A model generated the notes under the pieces. That model was given only the letters and a program-made list of their open reading frames with translations. It did not search any database and was not told where the DNA came from. 14,180 nt of DNA from Bacteroidales bacterium (GTDB taxonomy: Bacteria > Bacteroidota > Bacteroidia > Bacteroidales > Tenuifilaceae). Shown piece after piece: positions 1 to 7,821 of this stretch (position 1 is its first letter; the number at the start of each line of letters is the position of its first letter). The stretch spans positions 1 through 14,180 of the forward strand of contig WBUV01000031.1 in NCBI GenBank assembly GCA_008933525.1. Reading direction: 5' to 3'. The translations under genes and the position numbers were made by a program.

Positions 1-2
1 AT

Positions 3-392
3 ATAATGTTATTGGTACACTCCTTGGTGTCTCATCATCATCATAAAGGTATTGTTTGTTTTACCCAAAACCAAACCGAAGAGATTTGCTGTAACGATGC
101 ACAGCATGAGCACAATAAGGGCTGCGACGATAGCCATAGTGACGATTCTGCTTGTTGTGTAGTTAAGCAAGATTTCCTGATTCCTTCCGATGAAATTGGA
201 AAAACAACCCGTTGTGTAGTTAGCGAAATTCACAGTAAAATTCAGATTTGGTTTGTTGCGCTTTTAACAAGCAATATTGAGTTAAAGTTACTTTCAAAAA
301 GCAAATTCAAGCATCAGTTTTTTGATGATTTTCCGCTTAACAGCTACTATTTAAGTTCAAGTCTTTCGCTTAGAGCGCCTCCCTGTATTTAA
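3..392 (+). CDS. Small His/Cys-rich protein, DUF6769-like, 5' end outside the window
   Basis: The reading frame is open to the left edge. The first visible ATG (position 6) is probably internal, because the visible protein begins with the end of a hydrophobic stretch (LLVHSLVSHHHH) that would normally be the tail of an N-terminal signal or membrane helix. About 128 residues are visible. Next come a cluster rich in Cys, His and Asp (CCNDAQHEHNKGCDDSHSDD, then CC), a hydrophobic middle and a conserved-looking end (LSLRAPP). This layout matches my memory of small Bacteroidota proteins called DUF6769, which lie beside metal-efflux genes; I could not search for it. The CC and HxH clusters suggest envelope metal binding. 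It lies 88 bp upstream of the efflux adaptor on the same strand, so it is probably the first gene of that operon. The function is inferred, not shown. Confidence 0.6.
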   Translation: MMLLVHSLVSHHHHKGIVCFTQNQTEEICCNDAQHEHNKGCDDSHSDDSACCVVKQDFLIPSDEIGKTTRCVVSEIHSKIQIWFVALLTSNIELKLLSKSKFKHQFFDDFPLNSYYLSSSLSLRAPPCI

Positions 393-480
393 TGTATCGA
401 TTTTTAGAAGTTGACATTGCAGCATCTTATGCGCTGTAGTGGCATTATTAACATTTTCAATACATTAAATACTTATTCCA

Positions 481-2049
481 ATGAATTATTTTAAATACTT
501 ACTGATTGTTTTATCGTTAGCATTTTGGGGCTGTAGCCAAAACCATACACATACAGAGGAAGAAGCGCACTCTCATGAAAGCGCAGAAGCCACTCACTCT
601 CACGCAGAGGAAGGCGGTCACTCTCACGAAGGAATTGAACTTGAAAAAGTTCAATATACAGCGTATTCATCAGATTTTGAATTATTTGCCGAGGCCGATA
701 TTTTTATAGTGGATAAACCTGCCGGAATTCTTTCGCACTTTACATTCCTTCAGGATTTTAAGCCACTTGAGGAGGGTGTTGTAGTTGCAAAGTTGATTAT
801 AGGAGGTAAGGAGTATACACAAACACTTGAAAAACCAACACGTAAAGGCATTTATAGCTTTACCATTACTCCAAAATCTGCCGGTAAAGGGCAGTTAATT
901 TTTGATATCAAATCGAGCAGAGGGAACTCTCAGGTTATTATCAATGATGTTTCGGTGTACGAATGTGCGCATAGTGCTTCGGAAGCTCATCAGCACGAGG
1001 AGCAATCGACTGTTAACACAATATCTTTTACCAAGGAGCAATCGTGGAAGATTGAGTTTGCAACGGAGACTCCTGTAGTTCAGCCATTCGGTCAGGTAAT
1101 TAAAACAACCGCCAAGGTTGTTCCTGCTGCATCGGATGAACTAATAATTACAGCAAAGGCAAAGGGCGTTGTGCAAATGAGCACAGGAGCAGTTCTTGCT
1201 GGTACTATTGTAAAGAGTGGCTCAGCATTGTTTACTATTGGTGCCACTGGCATTGCCGACGAGAATTCGGCAGTTGTTTACACCGAGGCGAAAAACAACT
1301 ACGAAAAGGCTAAGGCCGACTACAATCGCGCGCAGGAACTTGCTAAGGATAAAATTATCTCCGATAAGGATTTACAGCAATATAAGGTTGATTACGAGAA
1401 TGCAAAAGTGCATTTCGAGAGCATAAGCAGTAACTACAACGTATCGGGATTCGCTGTAAAGAGCAGCATCGATGGTTTCGTATCGCAGGTTTATGTTTCC
1501 AATGGTCAGTTTGTTGAGGTTGGTCAACCTTTGGTAAGTATAATTAAAAATAAGAATATCTACCTAAAGGCCGATGTTCAGGCAAAATACGCATCGGTAC
1601 TTGGTGCTATTAAATCAGCAAACATCAGGGTTTTACCTAATAAAACTGCCTTTACACTTGAGGAGTTAAACGGAAAGGTTGTTTCCTTCGGAAAATCTAC
1701 CGAAGCCGATGGTTTCTTAGTCCCAGTAACATTGCAGGTTGAGAATAATGGAAGTTTTGTATCTGGAAGTTTTGCTGAAGTTTACCTGAAAACGGAAACC
1801 TCAAAGCAGGCATTAACCATTCCAACATCGGCTATTCTTGAGGAGCAGGGCACATTCACTGTGTTGGTTCAAATTAATCCTGAACTATTCGAGAAACGTG
1901 AGGTTAAAGTTGGTGCCACAGATGGTCTCCGAACTGAGATTTTAAGCGGAATTTCAGCCACCGATAGGGTTGCAACCAAAGGCGCAATTCTGGTTAAGTT
2001 AGCTCAAGCCTCTGGTGCGTTAGATCCTCACGCCGGTCACGTTCACTAA
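481..2049 (+). CDS. Efflux RND transporter periplasmic adaptor (CzcB/CusB type lipoprotein)
   Basis: This is the membrane-fusion subunit that links the inner-membrane RND pump to the outer-membrane channel in a heavy-metal export complex. Residues 1-17 are a signal sequence and Cys18 (FWGC) is a likely lipid-anchored residue. Residues 22-49 are a His-rich, acidic stretch with repeated HxH pairs. Residues 53-160 form a beta-rich domain found in many Bacteroidota adaptors. A second His patch lies near 163-172, followed by the barrel-sandwich/hairpin core: a lipoyl-like half before 260, an alpha-helical hairpin at about 270-320 (NNYEKAKADYNRAQELAKDK), the second lipoyl half (SSIDGFVSQVYVSNGQFVEVGQPL) and the beta-barrel and membrane-proximal part. 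The tail ends DPHAGHVH. At 522 residues it is long for the family because of the N-terminal additions. The RND gene follows after 14 bp. The metal cannot be named with certainty. Confidence 0.93.
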   Translation: MNYFKYLLIVLSLAFWGCSQNHTHTEEEAHSHESAEATHSHAEEGGHSHEGIELEKVQYTAYSSDFELFAEADIFIVDKPAGILSHFTFLQDFKPLEEGVVVAKLIIGGKEYTQTLEKPTRKGIYSFTITPKSAGKGQLIFDIKSSRGNSQVIINDVSVYECAHSASEAHQHEEQSTVNTISFTKEQSWKIEFATETPVVQPFGQVIKTTAKVVPAASDELIITAKAKGVVQMSTGAVLAGTIVKSGSALFTIGATGIADENSAVVYTEAKNNYEKAKADYNRAQELAKDKIISDKDLQQYKVDYENAKVHFESISSNYNVSGFAVKSSIDGFVSQVYVSNGQFVEVGQPLVSIIKNKNIYLKADVQAKYASVLGAIKSANIRVLPNKTAFTLEELNGKVVSFGKSTEADGFLVPVTLQVENNGSFVSGSFAEVYLKTETSKQALTIPTSAILEEQGTFTVLVQINPELFEKREVKVGATDGLRTEILSGISATDRVATKGAILVKLAQASGALDPHAGHVH

Positions 2050-2063
2050 AAACAAATGTGACT

Positions 2064-5000
2064 ATGCTGGATAGAGTTATAAAATTCTCGTTGAGCAATA
2101 AATACTTGGTATTGCTTTGCTCATTGGTATTGGTAGTTTTAGGAACACGTACTGCTATCAATATGGATGTTGATGTTTTCCCCGATTTAACTGCGCCAAC
2201 CGTTGTGGTAATGACCGATGCGCATGGTATGGCCTCCGAGGAGGTGGAGCGTTTGGTTACTTTCCCAATTGAAACAGCGCTGAATGGTGCTACCGATGTT
2301 CGTAGGGTTCGCTCCAATTCGTCGCAGGGTTTTTCATTTGTATGGGTTGAGTTCGATTGGGGTACTGATATTTTTAAGGCTCGCCAAATTGTTAGCGAAA
2401 AACTTATTACAGTTAATGCGCAAATGCCAATTGGTGTTGGCATGCCGGCACTTGCTCCGCAATCGAGCGTGATGGGCGAAATCTTCTTTGTGGGCTTGCA
2501 GGCCGATAGTACTAGTATGATGGATTTGCGTACCATTGCCGAGTGGAATGTTCAACCGCTAATTCTTTCAACAGGAGGTGTATCGCAGGTTACCATTATT
2601 GGCGGCGATTATAAGCAGTATCAGGTTTTAGCTGACCCCGTTAAAATGATGCATTTCGATGTATCAATGTCCGAACTTGTTGAGATTTGCAGCGGAATTA
2701 GCCAAAACTCAACTGGTAGTAATATCAGGCAGTACGGTAGCGAGTATGTTGTGCGTGGCATTGCCCGTACATACGATTTGGAGCAAATCGGAAATTCGTA
2801 TGTTAAATCCCTAAACGGAAAGCCTGTCCGCTTAAACGATGTTGCCGATGTGGTTATTGGGAGTGCAGTTAAAATGGGCTATGCTTCAGGTAATGCTAAG
2901 CCAGCAATTATCCTTTCAATTTCCAAGCAACCCAATGCAAATACGTTGGAAGTTACTCAAAAAATTGAGGAGAATTTGGCTTTGCTGAAGAAAACCTTAC
3001 CAGCCGATGTTAAACTAGACACCAAAATCTTCCGTCAGGCCGATTTTATTGAGACCTCAGTGAGTAACGTAAAAAATGCTCTTATTGAGGGTGCAATCTT
3101 TGTAATTATCATACTTTTCCTATTCCTAGGAAGTTTCCGCACAACTATAATTTCGCTTTTGGCTATACCATTATCGTTGCTAGGTGCAATTGTTGTCCTA
3201 AAATCGTTAGGTTTAACTATAAACACAATGAGTTTGGGTGGTATGGCAATTGCCATTGGTTCGTTGGTTGACGATGCAATTATCGACGTTGAAAACGTTT
3301 ATAAGCGATTGCGGCAGAATAGATTACTTCCAGAAAACGAAAGACAATCTGCATTTACTGTTGTATTCGAGGCATCGAGCGAAATTCGCGCATCAATCCT
3401 CAATGCTACTCTTATTATTATGGTGGCTTTTTTACCGCTGTTCTTCCTATCGGGAATGGAGGGACGAATGCTTAAACCGCTTGGAATATCGTTTATTGTA
3501 TCGCTTTTTATGTCGTTAATTGTTGCGATGACATTAACTCCGTTGCTTGCAAAAATGCTTCTTTCAAACGATAAGTATTTGGCTAAAAATGAAAAGGAGA
3601 AATGGCTTGTGCGTAAGATGATGCAATACTACGAACAATCGCTCGATTGGGCCTTACGTTATAAGCGCATAATTTTGATATCGGTTTTTGGCTTATTTGT
3701 AGTTTCCCTTTTCCTACTTTCCAGTATGGGGCGAAGCTTTTTACCCGAATTCAATGAGGGCTCACTAACCCTTTCGGTTATAACTCAGCCCGGAACTTCG
3801 CTTGAGGAGAGCAACAGAATAGGAAACTTGGTTGAAACTGAATTACTTTCAATTCCCGAGGTTACAAGTACAGCGCGCAGAACTGGACGTGGCGAACTCG
3901 ATGAGCACTCGCAAACCACCAACAGTGCCGAAATTGATGTGAACTTTACCCTAAAAGACAGGAATTCCGAGGAGTTTTTGGCCGATGTTCGTGCAAAACT
4001 TGCGGGGATTCCGGGCATTGCATCTACAGTGGGGCAGCCATTGGGGCACCGAATCGACCATATGCTTTCTGGCACACGTGCCAACATCGCCATTAAACTG
4101 TTTGGAACTGACTTAAACCATATGTTTACAGTTGGAAATCAGATAAAAGCGGCAATTATTGATGTTGAAGGTTTGGTTGATGTTAACGTTGACCAACAGG
4201 TCGAAATTCCTCAAATTCAAATTCGGGCAAACCGCGATATGCTTGCTGCTTACGGAATTACCATTCAGGAGTTCAACGAGTTTGTTGATGTGGCTTTTGG
4301 TGGCGAAAAACTTGCCGATATTTACGAGGGACAGCAACGCTACGACCTTGTACTACGATTAAACCATGATTATACCGAAACAATCGAGGGAATTCGCTCG
4401 GCGCTTATCGATACTCACAACGGTAAAAAGGTTCCGCTTGAGCAAGTTGCCGATGTGGTTTCAGTATCTGGTCCAAGCTCCATTAGTAGGGAGAACGTTC
4501 AGCGTAAAATTGTTATCTCGGCAAATGTGGCAGGCCGCGATTTGCGTGGGGTTGTAAACGATATTCGCGATAAGGTTGATGAAAACATCAAACTTCCCGA
4601 AGGTTATAGGGTTGAGTATGGTGGTCAATTCGAGAGTGAGGCTAAGGCTTCGAGAACTCTGCTAATCACCTCAATAATAGCAATTGTAGTGATATTCCTA
4701 TTGCTATTCCAGGAGTTCAAAAACTTCAAGTTGGCTGGTATTATCCTTCTGAATTTACCTTTAGCGTTGATTGGTGGAGTATTCTCAATTTACTTTACAT
4801 CTGGCACATTAAGCATTCCTGCGTTAATAGGATTTATAACCCTTTTTGGAATTGCAACCCGAAACGGAATTCTACTGATATCGAACTATCAGCGTTTGCA
4901 GTGTAAAGGTCTTTGCGAATATGAGATAGTTACAAAAGGCTCTTCGGATAGATTGAATGCAATTATGATGACCGCACTAACCGCTGCGCTTGCCCTAATT

Positions 5001-5168
5001 CCATTGGCTTTAAAAGGTAACCTGTCGGGTAACGAGATTCAAAGCCCAATGGCCAAGGTTATTCTGGGTGGCCTACTAACATCAACGTTGCTAAATATTT
5101 ACATTGTTCCTATTGTTTATAGTGCTTTGTGTAAGCGTGGAATTATTAAAAACGATAACAATGACTAG
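2064..5168 (+). CDS. Heavy-metal efflux RND permease (CzcA/CusA family)
   Basis: This is the inner-membrane, proton-driven pump of the tripartite metal exporter, about 1034 residues, full length for HME-type RND proteins. I chose the ATG at 2064 (MLDRVIKFSLSNKY), where family members usually begin; a GTG at 2058 would add two residues. Visible landmarks are the first membrane helix followed by the first porter domain (MDVDVFPDLTAPTVVVMTDA, SEEVERLVTFPIETALNG), the TM2-TM6 block from about residue 340, the TM4 proton-relay motif AIGSLVDDAIIDVENV (about 396-411), the second periplasmic half with the typical RIDHMLSGTRANIAIKLFG, and the TM8-TM12 block ending near IVPIVYSAL. The TM4 motif has three Asp residues (VDDAIID) and differs from the DFG..DGA motif of classical CzcA and the AIG..DAA motif of CusA, so the substrate is open. 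It overlaps the next gene by 8 bp, which suggests coupled translation. Confidence 0.95.
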   Translation: MLDRVIKFSLSNKYLVLLCSLVLVVLGTRTAINMDVDVFPDLTAPTVVVMTDAHGMASEEVERLVTFPIETALNGATDVRRVRSNSSQGFSFVWVEFDWGTDIFKARQIVSEKLITVNAQMPIGVGMPALAPQSSVMGEIFFVGLQADSTSMMDLRTIAEWNVQPLILSTGGVSQVTIIGGDYKQYQVLADPVKMMHFDVSMSELVEICSGISQNSTGSNIRQYGSEYVVRGIARTYDLEQIGNSYVKSLNGKPVRLNDVADVVIGSAVKMGYASGNAKPAIILSISKQPNANTLEVTQKIEENLALLKKTLPADVKLDTKIFRQADFIETSVSNVKNALIEGAIFVIIILFLFLGSFRTTIISLLAIPLSLLGAIVVLKSLGLTINTMSLGGMAIAIGSLVDDAIIDVENVYKRLRQNRLLPENERQSAFTVVFEASSEIRASILNATLIIMVAFLPLFFLSGMEGRMLKPLGISFIVSLFMSLIVAMTLTPLLAKMLLSNDKYLAKNEKEKWLVRKMMQYYEQSLDWALRYKRIILISVFGLFVVSLFLLSSMGRSFLPEFNEGSLTLSVITQPGTSLEESNRIGNLVETELLSIPEVTSTARRTGRGELDEHSQTTNSAEIDVNFTLKDRNSEEFLADVRAKLAGIPGIASTVGQPLGHRIDHMLSGTRANIAIKLFGTDLNHMFTVGNQIKAAIIDVEGLVDVNVDQQVEIPQIQIRANRDMLAAYGITIQEFNEFVDVAFGGEKLADIYEGQQRYDLVLRLNHDYTETIEGIRSALIDTHNGKKVPLEQVADVVSVSGPSSISRENVQRKIVISANVAGRDLRGVVNDIRDKVDENIKLPEGYRVEYGGQFESEAKASRTLLITSIIAIVVIFLLLFQEFKNFKLAGIILLNLPLALIGGVFSIYFTSGTLSIPALIGFITLFGIATRNGILLISNYQRLQCKGLCEYEIVTKGSSDRLNAIMMTALTAALALIPLALKGNLSGNEIQSPMAKVILGGLLTSTLLNIYIVPIVYSALCKRGIIKNDNND

Positions 5169-6339
5169 GATTTTAAGCATAATAGTAAGTGTTGTAGTAT
5201 TTTGTTCGGTTGCTAATGCGCAAAGTACTATTGAAAATATTCTGGGTGATATTGAGAAGAATAACACCACCATTCAGGCTCTACGCCAAAGTGCCGATGC
5301 CGAGAAGATTGCTAACAAAACAGGAATTACTCCCTCCAACCCCGAGGTTGAGTTTGGGTATTTGTGGGGAAGTCCCTCTGCTATTGGCAATAGAACTGAC
5401 TTTAGCGTAACTCAATCGTTCGATTTTCCCACGGCTTACCTGCGTAAGGGTCAAATTGCGAATTCTCGCAATAGCAAGGTTGAGTTTGAGTACCAGAGTA
5501 AGGTTCGTGAAATAAAGCTAAGGGCTAGCGAAATTTGTATCGATTTAATTTACCTTAATGCTCTGCAAAGCGAATACAAACGAAGGTTTGAGCACGCTAA
5601 GGGCATTTCCGATTCATACAAAAGAAGATACGATGTTGGCGATGTTAATATTTTGGATTACAACAAGGCTCAGATTTATTTGCTGAATGCAACAAAGGAG
5701 TTGGAGAGCAACGATGTTGAACGTAAATCGTTATTGACCCAATTGGCCAGCCTAAATGGAGGAAAGGCTATTGAGTTTACCGATACAGTTCTTGCCAACT
5801 CAACAATCAACCCTGAATTTAGCCAGTGGTATACGCAGGCTGAGCAGAATAATCCAGCATTGGCAGCATTAAAGCAGGAGATTGAGGCAACTCAACGGGA
5901 AGTTCAGTTAAGCAGGGCATTGAGTTTGCCCAAGTTTAATGCTGGTTATATGAGCGAAAAGGTTGCTGGGGAACACTTTCAGGGTATTACTGTTGGTTTA
6001 TCAATTCCTCTTTGGGAGAATAAAAACACTGTAAGGTATGCTAAATCAAGGTTTGCTGCATACCAATCGGCCGAGGCGGATAGTAAGTTAAAGTACTACA
6101 ACCACCTGATGATGCTACACCAAAAGGCTTTAGGAATGCAGTCCAATGTTGATGATTACCGTACCAAGTTGAAGAGTTTCAGCAATACCGATTTGCTTCA
6201 AAAAGCCCTCGATAAGGGAGAAATCTCTCTGGTGGAGTATCTTTACGAGTTATCGTTCTACTACGATAGTTTTGAGAATTTACTAGAGATGGAGCGCGAT
6301 TTGAATAGAGTGGTTGTGGAGATGAATTATTTCCAGTAG
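5161..6339 (+). CDS. TolC-family outer-membrane channel of the metal efflux system (CzcC type)
   Basis: This is the outer-membrane exit duct for the pump encoded just upstream. The start at 5161 gives 392 residues and a clean signal peptide (MTRILSIIVSVVVFCSVANA, cleavage likely before Gln21); the reading frame extends further upstream to 5104, but that part lies inside the pump gene and would spoil the signal peptide. The body shows two TolC repeats of long amphipathic helices rich in Lys, Glu and Gln (for example KVEFEYQSKVREIKLRASEICIDLIYL and the later ALKQEIEATQREVQLSRALSLPKFNAGY) and a short strand segment GITVGLSIPLWENKNTVRYA typical of CzcC-like members. It is shorter than E. coli TolC, as is usual for this group. 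It is the last gene of the operon and a hairpin follows 25 bp after the stop. Confidence 0.92.
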   Translation: MTRILSIIVSVVVFCSVANAQSTIENILGDIEKNNTTIQALRQSADAEKIANKTGITPSNPEVEFGYLWGSPSAIGNRTDFSVTQSFDFPTAYLRKGQIANSRNSKVEFEYQSKVREIKLRASEICIDLIYLNALQSEYKRRFEHAKGISDSYKRRYDVGDVNILDYNKAQIYLLNATKELESNDVERKSLLTQLASLNGGKAIEFTDTVLANSTINPEFSQWYTQAEQNNPALAALKQEIEATQREVQLSRALSLPKFNAGYMSEKVAGEHFQGITVGLSIPLWENKNTVRYAKSRFAAYQSAEADSKLKYYNHLMMLHQKALGMQSNVDDYRTKLKSFSNTDLLQKALDKGEISLVEYLYELSFYYDSFENLLEMERDLNRVVVEMNYFQ

Positions 6340-6363
6340 GTTTGGAATAGCCTTTTTGTAAAT

Positions 6364-6400
6364 ACATCCCTGACAGGGTTTTGAGTCCTGTCAGGGATGT
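6364..6400 (+). terminator. Perfect 14-bp stem hairpin after the efflux operon
   Basis: Bases 6364-6377 (ACATCCCTGACAGG) are the exact reverse complement of 6387-6400, with a 9-base loop GTTTTGAGT. It begins 25 bp after the channel stop codon and is followed by TTATTTATAG, which is U-rich but interrupted. It is placed as an operon terminator. Palindromes with a CCTGACAGG core also recur as dispersed repeats in Bacteroidota genomes as far as I remember, so it may be a repeat element doing terminator duty. Confidence 0.65.
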
Positions 6401-6439
6401 TTATTTATAGGACAGAGTTTTAACCGGGGAATTTATTAG

Positions 6440-6611
6440 TTGTATTGCAATGGATGTGGATTATAAATATCACGAGTCAGGAGATGCGCGGTAATGTTTC
6501 CGTGGTTGGGCACGCTGGGGAGTTAACCGAAGAGTGCTTACCCTATGTAATACTTTTACTAGGATACTGAAAAATCCTATTCGCAAGTCCGGCCCAATGG
6601 GCTTAACCACG
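6440..6611 (+). other. Unexplained structured segment, possible group II intron or other RNA remnant
   Basis: No credible protein is coded here. The stretch is richer in G and in structure than its surroundings. Bases 6501-6511 (CGTGGTTGGGC) pair with 6601-6611 (GCTTAACCACG) as 11 continuous pairs including two G-U, closing an enclosed domain. Inside it, TAGGAT (6560-6565) pairs with ATCCTA (6574-6579) and an outer ACTT (6552-6555) pairs with AAGT (6585-6588). A third short hairpin, GCCC/GGGC, lies at 6592-6602 and competes with the closing stem. The tone of the sequence (GAGTCAGGAGATGCGCGG, CGAAGAGTGC, CGCAAGTCCGGCCC) reminds me of the RNA part of bacterial group II introns upstream of their reverse-transcriptase gene, but no reverse transcriptase is present. 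The right end runs into the last codons of fic. The strand is assumed, not known. Confidence 0.35.
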
Positions 6612-7589
6612 TGTTGTTCCCTGTAGTTTAGTCTTGTATTTCACCTGATTTTTTTCTCCGATTCTCTCAAATAATTTCAATTCAACGGCCTTCTTCAAAT
6701 CCCTACTTGCGGTTGCTGTTGAAATGTCTTTAAACACATTCATGTAGTCTTTTCTTGAAAACTCGTTTATTCCAAGTGAAATAAAATAGTCAATTCTATC
6801 CCTGTCAGTGAGTATTCTATTGTTATAATTCAATAATTCTTCAAGGGACTTATCAATGACATTTAGCATGTATTCAATAAATTCTGTGGATTTACCTACT
6901 CTGTCGCTTTTAGCAAGAGATTTATAGTATTCCTTCTGTGATTGGCTGATAAGCGTTTCGAGTGGTAAAAACTCAAACACAGGGAATTCTTTCATTAAAA
7001 TAACTGTTTGCCATAATCTCCCCATTCTTCCGTTTCCATCAATAAAAGGATGAATAAACTCCATTTCGTAATGAAAGACGCAGCCTTTTATCAGAGTCAA
7101 TTCATCTTTGTTTTTCAAATATTTGAATAGCTCATTCATTAGGTGAGGGACATTCTCTGCTGGGGGAGCAATATGAGCAACTTTTGAGCCTTGAAAAATT
7201 CCGACACCCTGAGTCCTAAATTTACCAGCACCTTCTACTAGGCCTTGCATGAGCATTTCATGAGCCTTTAAGAACGATTTTACAGATGAGAATTGAAATC
7301 CAGTAATTTGGTCATAAACCTGAACTGCATTAACCACTTCGAGTATATCTTTCTTAGGTCCAATAACTCGTTTATTCTCTATAATTGCAGTCACCTGCTC
7401 TTGTGTCAGCGTATTTCCCTCAATTCTCAGGGAGGAGTGAATAGTTTTTATCTTGTTTTGTTTTCTTAGCTGAGGTGATGGCTTGTTTAAGAAGTTCGCA
7501 TTAACAGCTCCTAATTTTTCTGAAATTGAACTAATTAGTTGCAGAATCTTGGTTGAAATCTCATAAGGTGGTTTCATTGATACTATCAT
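6603..7589 (-). CDS. Fic-domain AMP-transferase with N-terminal inhibitory helix and C-terminal winged helix
   Basis: Fic proteins transfer AMP, or rarely another nucleotide part, from NTP to a hydroxyl side chain of a target protein. The catalytic loop is complete at residues 180-191 (HPFIDGNGRMGR, the HxFx(D/E)GNGRxxR motif with His180). An inhibitory motif (S/T)xxxE(G/N) is present as Ser53...Glu57-Gly58, in the sequence SLRIEGN, so this is a class II, self-inhibited Fic and does not need a separate antitoxin. A Fic N-terminal helical domain precedes the core, and residues 264-320 (RIDYFISLGINEFSRKDYMN ... ATASRDLKKAVE) look like a winged helix that might bind DNA. Length is 328 residues from the outer start at 7589. 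The alternative ATG at 7577 (MKPPYE) is more probable: the predicted promoter leaves only a few bases before 7589, and the four extra residues are coded by the operator repeat. The last residues QGTTRG overlap the structured segment at 6501-6611. The target is unknown. Confidence 0.9.
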   Translation of the reverse strand: MIVSMKPPYEISTKILQLISSISEKLGAVNANFLNKPSPQLRKQNKIKTIHSSLRIEGNTLTQEQVTAIIENKRVIGPKKDILEVVNAVQVYDQITGFQFSSVKSFLKAHEMLMQGLVEGAGKFRTQGVGIFQGSKVAHIAPPAENVPHLMNELFKYLKNKDELTLIKGCVFHYEMEFIHPFIDGNGRMGRLWQTVILMKEFPVFEFLPLETLISQSQKEYYKSLAKSDRVGKSTEFIEYMLNVIDKSLEELLNYNNRILTDRDRIDYFISLGINEFSRKDYMNVFKDISTATASRDLKKAVELKLFERIGEKNQVKYKTKLQGTTRG

Positions 7590-7602
7590 TTGATACTATC
7601 AA
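7577..7602 (-). promoter_or_regulatory. Tandem palindromic operator of fic
   Basis: The 11-bp palindrome TGATAGTATCA (minus strand) occurs twice, at 7591-7601 and 7578-7588, with a period of 13 bp. The promoter-proximal copy extends to a perfect 13-bp palindrome, TTGATAGTATCAA, at 7590-7602. The sites overlap the TTTG of the -7 element and both candidate start codons. This is the geometry of a repressor site that blocks RNA polymerase. The most economical guess for the binder is the winged helix of the Fic protein itself; that is inference. Confidence 0.7.
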
Positions 7603-7631
7603 AGTTACGAGTTATCCATTAACAATCCAAA
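7600..7631 (-). promoter_or_regulatory. Bacteroides-type promoter of fic
   Basis: On the minus strand, TTTG (7631-7628) is followed by 20 bases and then TAACTTTG (7607-7600). This is an exact match to the Bacteroides consensus TTTG, 19-21 bp, TAnnTTTG. Transcription would start at about 7592-7596, leaving an untranslated leader of about 15 bases to the ATG at 7577 but almost none to the ATG at 7589. Confidence 0.65.
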
Positions 7632-7821
7632 TTCAAAAACTATTGGGCAAACTATGATTTAATTGTGCGTAACGGAGTTAATGTGCCTAAGTTTTGTGGA
7701 CATTAAAAGTTTTTATTAATTATGGTGATTAATATATAAACTTTATTTGCCATCTATCTGTAAATTTTTGTATCGGCTACAAGAATACGATTTGGATACA
7801 TTTTATTTTCATCATAGCCAT
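7603..7821. other. AT-rich gap between fic and the DUF3788 gene
   Basis: No gene is visible. Apart from the fic promoter at its left edge, the gap contains two inverted repeats: TTAATGT/ACATTAA (7678-7684 with 7700-7706) and a longer AT-only pair, AAAGTTTTTATTAAT at 7706-7720 against ATTAATATATAAACTTT at 7728-7744, with two extra bases on one side. The second could be a weak terminator for the DUF3788 gene, but it has no GC in the stem beyond one pair. Confidence 0.4.

Noticed and set aside
1994..2536. Minus-strand 180-codon reading frame, and others such as 3785-4093 and 12346-12630
   Set aside because: They lie inside strongly supported genes on the plus strand, have no family motifs and low-complexity Ser/Thr/Arg composition; they are shadow frames.
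5104..5160. Longer N-terminus for the outer-membrane channel
   Set aside because: The extension lies inside the pump gene, and the ATG at 5161 gives a clean signal peptide.
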